Source: Enterobacterales bacterium (lineage in GTDB: Bacteria; Pseudomonadota; Gammaproteobacteria; Enterobacterales; Succinivibrionaceae). Taken from it: a stretch of DNA of 8,080 nt. The translations under genes were made by a program, and so were the position numbers. Location of the stretch: assembly GCA_900768635.1 (NCBI GenBank), contig CAAGDP010000191.1, forward strand, positions 1-8,080, given 5' to 3'. Below, in pieces: positions 5,023 to 8,080 of this stretch; positions within the stretch are counted from its first letter, which is position 1; every line of letters starts with the position of its first letter. The notes under the pieces are model-generated. The model did not search any database. It was not told where the DNA came from and worked only from the letters and a program-made list of their open reading frames with translations.

Positions 5023-7584
5023 ATGAATAAGCAACAGCTCGCTTCTAAAATTTGGGCATCTGCGAATAATATGCGTTCTAAGATAGAGGCCAACGAGTAT
5101 AAGGATTACATTCTTGGTTTTATTTTTTATAAGTTTCTTTCTGATAAAGAAGTGAAGTACCTTAAAGAAATTGGTTATTCAGATGATGATCTAGAAACAC
5201 TTAACGAGGACGATGATGAAATAGTTGTTAATGTTCAGCAAAACGTTGGATACTTCATTGCATATAATAATCTTTTTTCTACTTGGCTTAAAATGGGAAG
5301 TGATTTTTCCGTTGTTTGTGTTCGTGATGCTTTGGCTGCGTTTAGCAGACTCATAAATGGAAATCATAAAAAAGTTTTTGATGGCATATTTGTAACCTTA
5401 CAGACAGGATTATCAAAATTAGGTGATACTGATAAGTCTAGAACAAAGTCAATAAGCGATTTGCTCCAACTCATAAAAGATATCCCAATGGATGGAAAGC
5501 AAGATTATGATGTTCTCGGCTTTATTTATGAATATTTGATTTCTAACTTTGCAGCTAACGCCGGCAAGAAAGCTGGCGAATTCTATACACCTCACGAAGT
5601 ATCTGTATTGATGTCAGAGATCGTTGCAGATCATCTAAAGGATAGAGAAAACATTAAAATTTATGACCCTACATCTGGCTCAGGATCGTTATTAATTAAT
5701 ATTGGTAAAGCTGTTGCTAAATACACAAACGATAGTAATAAAATAAAGTATTATGCACAGGAATTAAAGGAGAACACATACAACCTTACTAGAATGAATT
5801 TGGTAATGAGGGGGATAATTCCTGATAATATTGTCGCCAGAAATGGAGATACGTTAGAAGATGACTGGCCTTATTTTGAAGATGGTAAGCCAGAAACTTA
5901 TGATCCATTATATGTCGATGCAGTGGTATCAAACCCTCCCTATTCACAGAATTGGAATCCTGCGGATAAAGATTCAGATCCTAGATATAAGCGCTTTGGG
6001 TTAGCTCCAAAAAGTAAGGCTGACTATGCATTCCTTCTTCACGATTTGTTTCACATTAAAGGGGACGGAATCATGACCATAGTTCTTCCTCATGGTGTGC
6101 TTTTTCGAGGAAATGAAGAAGGTGAAATAAGGAAAAATTTGATTGAAAATAACCATATTGACGCAGTAATAGGACTTCCAGCCAATATCTTTTTTGGAAC
6201 AGGCATACCAACAATTATAATGGTTTTACGCCAGAAAAGAGAACGAACAGATGTTTTTATTGTTGATGCCTCAAAAGGTTTTGAGAAAGTCGGAAAAAAT
6301 AATAAACTCCGGGCATCTGATATCAAAAGGATCGTTGATGTTGTGTCTCATCGAATCGATGTTCCAAAATTTTCTCGTTTAGTATCTCGTGATGAAATAC
6401 GAGCCAATGAATATAATTTGAATATACCACGTTATGTTGATTCCTCTGAAAAGGCAGAAAGTTGGGATATATACGCAACAATGTTTGGTGGTATTCCCTC
6501 CTCAGAAATTTCTGAATTTTCTAGTTATTGGCAAGCGTTTCCAACTTTGAAAGAATCAATTTTTTCATGGAAAAACGACTCGTATGCAAGTTTGCAAAGT
6601 AATGATGTAAAAAAATGCGTTTCTGAGAATATAGATGTAAAGAATTTTATTAAGCAATATAAGTCTTCTTTTGATGGATTTTCTGATTATTTGAAACAAG
6701 AATTGATCGATGTGGTGGGCAATGTAAATATAGCCAGTGAAGAATCAACTTTATGTAAGGATATCTTCAATAGACTCGAAAAGATTCCATTGGTGGATGC
6801 TTACGAAGGTTATCAGATTTTAGATGATGAATGGAACAAAATAGCAGTAGACCTTGAAATAATTCAAACAGAAGGTCTGTCAGCCGTAAGACAAGTCGAT
6901 CCACATATGGTAATAAAAAAGAAAGATGGAAAAGAGCAGGAAGTTCAAGTTGGCTGGATTGGTCACGTGCTTCCATTTGAACTTGTTCAGGAGTACTTAT
7001 TGCCTAGTGATTTATCTGCATTGAAAACAGAAGAGAATAAGTTAAATGAAATCGTATCAAAATACGAAGAGTATCTAGATTTATTACCTGAGGATGAAAA
7101 GGAAAAACCTTTTGTAAATGAAGATAATACTGCTTTTATTTGGGGAGAGGTAAAAAAAGTTTTAAAGGCAAAGGATGTGTCTACTGATGTGCTTTCAAAT
7201 CTTACTGACGCCTATAGTTGCCATGAAGAGGAAACGAAATTAAAGAAAAACATAAAGAAGATGTCCGAAGAGCTACATCTAAAAACTAAGGAAACGATAG
7301 AGAATCTCTCCGATAATCTTATCAATGAATTGCTGTATGCAAAATGGATTAGCCCGTTATGTAGTAAGCTGATGCAATTACCTAATGGTGTTATTTCTGA
7401 GTTATCCTCATCTCTCGATTTTTTAGCGAAAAAATACAGTACTACCATGTATGATGTAGAGTTTCAAACAAAAAAAATTGAATGCGAATTATCTGAAATG
7501 ATAAACGAATTATCAGGTTCAGAATTTGATATGCAAGGACTATCAGAACTCAGCAAGATGCTTGGAGGGGAACCAGATGAATAA
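5023..7584 (+). CDS. hsdM: Type I restriction-modification system methyltransferase subunit HsdM
   Basis: Methylates adenine at N6 in the recognition sequence of a type I system, as part of an M2S complex with HsdS and, with HsdR, the restriction complex. The 853-residue product has an N-terminal HsdM helical domain (about 1-150), then a Rossmann methyltransferase domain (about 160-470). That domain carries GEFYTPHEV (185-193), SAM-binding motif I DPTSGSGSLL (215-224) and the catalytic NPPY (304-307). Typical type IC HsdM proteins are about 520 residues. This one has about 330 more, with a conserved-looking core (IPLVDAYEGYQILDDEW, about 588-604; MVIKKKDGKEQEVQVGW, about 629-645) and a charged, probably coiled-coil end. 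Comparable long forms are known in Firmicutes. ATG 5023 follows GGAG (5011-5014) at 8 nt. hsdS overlaps the end by 8 bp. The DNA is more AT-rich than nrdD, suggesting transfer. Confidence 0.96.
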   Translation: MNKQQLASKIWASANNMRSKIEANEYKDYILGFIFYKFLSDKEVKYLKEIGYSDDDLETLNEDDDEIVVNVQQNVGYFIAYNNLFSTWLKMGSDFSVVCVRDALAAFSRLINGNHKKVFDGIFVTLQTGLSKLGDTDKSRTKSISDLLQLIKDIPMDGKQDYDVLGFIYEYLISNFAANAGKKAGEFYTPHEVSVLMSEIVADHLKDRENIKIYDPTSGSGSLLINIGKAVAKYTNDSNKIKYYAQELKENTYNLTRMNLVMRGIIPDNIVARNGDTLEDDWPYFEDGKPETYDPLYVDAVVSNPPYSQNWNPADKDSDPRYKRFGLAPKSKADYAFLLHDLFHIKGDGIMTIVLPHGVLFRGNEEGEIRKNLIENNHIDAVIGLPANIFFGTGIPTIIMVLRQKRERTDVFIVDASKGFEKVGKNNKLRASDIKRIVDVVSHRIDVPKFSRLVSRDEIRANEYNLNIPRYVDSSEKAESWDIYATMFGGIPSSEISEFSSYWQAFPTLKESIFSWKNDSYASLQSNDVKKCVSENIDVKNFIKQYKSSFDGFSDYLKQELIDVVGNVNIASEESTLCKDIFNRLEKIPLVDAYEGYQILDDEWNKIAVDLEIIQTEGLSAVRQVDPHMVIKKKDGKEQEVQVGWIGHVLPFELVQEYLLPSDLSALKTEENKLNEIVSKYEEYLDLLPEDEKEKPFVNEDNTAFIWGEVKKVLKAKDVSTDVLSNLTDAYSCHEEETKLKKNIKKMSEELHLKTKETIENLSDNLINELLYAKWISPLCSKLMQLPNGVISELSSSLDFLAKKYSTTMYDVEFQTKKIECELSEMINELSGSEFDMQGLSELSKMLGGEPDE

Positions 7585-8080
7585 AATTTCAAAACCCTTA
7601 ATTCGCTTTCGCGGATTTACAGACGCTTGGGAACAGCGTAAGTTGTCAGAAATAGCATCTGATATCTCTGCTGGAGGCGATGTTGATAAGTCTCTTTTGA
7701 AAGACCATGGAAAATATCCTGTTATTGCTAATGCATTAACCAATGATGGTATTGTTGGATATTATGATGAAATATTTAGAATTAAAGCTCCTGCTGTTAC
7801 CATAACAGGTAGAGGAGATGTCGGACATGCAAAAGCTAGAACAGTAGATTTTACGCCTGTTGTAAGACTCTTATCTCTAAAATCAGACCATGACGTTTTC
7901 TTTCTTGAAAATGCAATAAATTGTTTAAAAATCATTGTGGAATCAACAGGAGTTCCACAATTAACCGTTCCTCAGTTAGGTGGTTATTCAATTTGTATCC
8001 CTCCAACAATTGATGAAGAAAAAAAAGTTGGAGATTTTTTCGTCAAAATCGACAACCTTATTACCCTTCATCAGCGTAAG
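7577..8080 (+). CDS. hsdS: Type I restriction-modification specificity subunit HsdS (5' part)
   Basis: Recognises the target DNA for the HsdM/HsdR complex. The first 168 codons are present and the frame is open at the right edge, so about 40 percent of a usual protein of 400 residues is seen. It begins with the N-terminal segment RFRGFTDAWEQRKLSEIA (10-27). Target-recognition domain 1 follows (about 28-140), with the family motif TITGRGDVG (75-83) and VESTGVPQLTVPQL (121-134). The start of the central conserved helix is IPPTIDEEKKVGDFFVKIDN then LITLHQRK (141-168). ATG 7577 overlaps the hsdM end as ATGAATAA, so the genes are translationally coupled. A strong GGAGGGG (7564-7570) lies 6 nt before the start. 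The second recognition domain and hsdR, if present, are beyond the window. Confidence 0.95.
   Translation, partial: MNKISKPLIRFRGFTDAWEQRKLSEIASDISAGGDVDKSLLKDHGKYPVIANALTNDGIVGYYDEIFRIKAPAVTITGRGDVGHAKARTVDFTPVVRLLSLKSDHDVFFLENAINCLKIIVESTGVPQLTVPQLGGYSICIPPTIDEEKKVGDFFVKIDNLITLHQRK

Overview
The window reads as a chromosomal segment of a facultative or strict anaerobe in the Gammaproteobacteria. NrdD and NrdG both follow the Escherichia coli proteins closely, with catalytic residues at the same numbers. The DNA is AT-rich, which would suit a gut lineage such as the Succinivibrionaceae; that placement is inference and no rRNA is present to test it.

Layout. Positions 1-78 carry the left end of an IS200/IS605-family element of IS608 type, on the minus strand with its body off the left edge. 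Beyond it is a short open frame that may be the tail of an interrupted gene. Positions 163-787 are a transcription unit for nrdG (radical-SAM activase), from a predicted promoter to a clear intrinsic terminator. Positions 806-1489 hold a convergent HAD phosphatase of the Gph/MupP kind. A 394-bp divergent intergenic region then leads to nrdD (1884-4028), the class III anaerobic ribonucleotide reductase. It holds several palindromic and repeated elements, including candidate NrdR and FNR sites. nrdD is followed by a stem-loop and a strong terminator (4109-4130).

Positions 4131-5022 are an 890-bp stretch without an intact gene. It contains an unassigned, possibly structured segment, the C-terminal remnant of an ISL3-type transposase with matching short inverted ends, a compound microsatellite (nine C, five AC, six TC), and a decayed minus-strand frame. 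From 5023 the DNA becomes visibly more AT-rich and encodes the start of a type I restriction-modification operon: hsdM (853 residues, with a long C-terminal extension) and, overlapping it by 8 bp, hsdS, which runs off the right edge. No hsdR lies in the window.

How the genes work together: NrdG installs the glycyl radical on NrdD, so the two form one enzyme system for making dNTPs without oxygen. Here they are separated by the convergent phosphatase rather than joined as the usual nrdDG operon. HsdM and HsdS would form a sequence-specific adenine methyltransferase. The restriction locus is probably a horizontally acquired insertion beside decayed mobile DNA downstream of nrdD. I see no clearly new system. 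The items most worth a second look are the microsatellite upstream of hsdM, the IS608-type end next to nrdG, and the repeat-rich nrdD control region.
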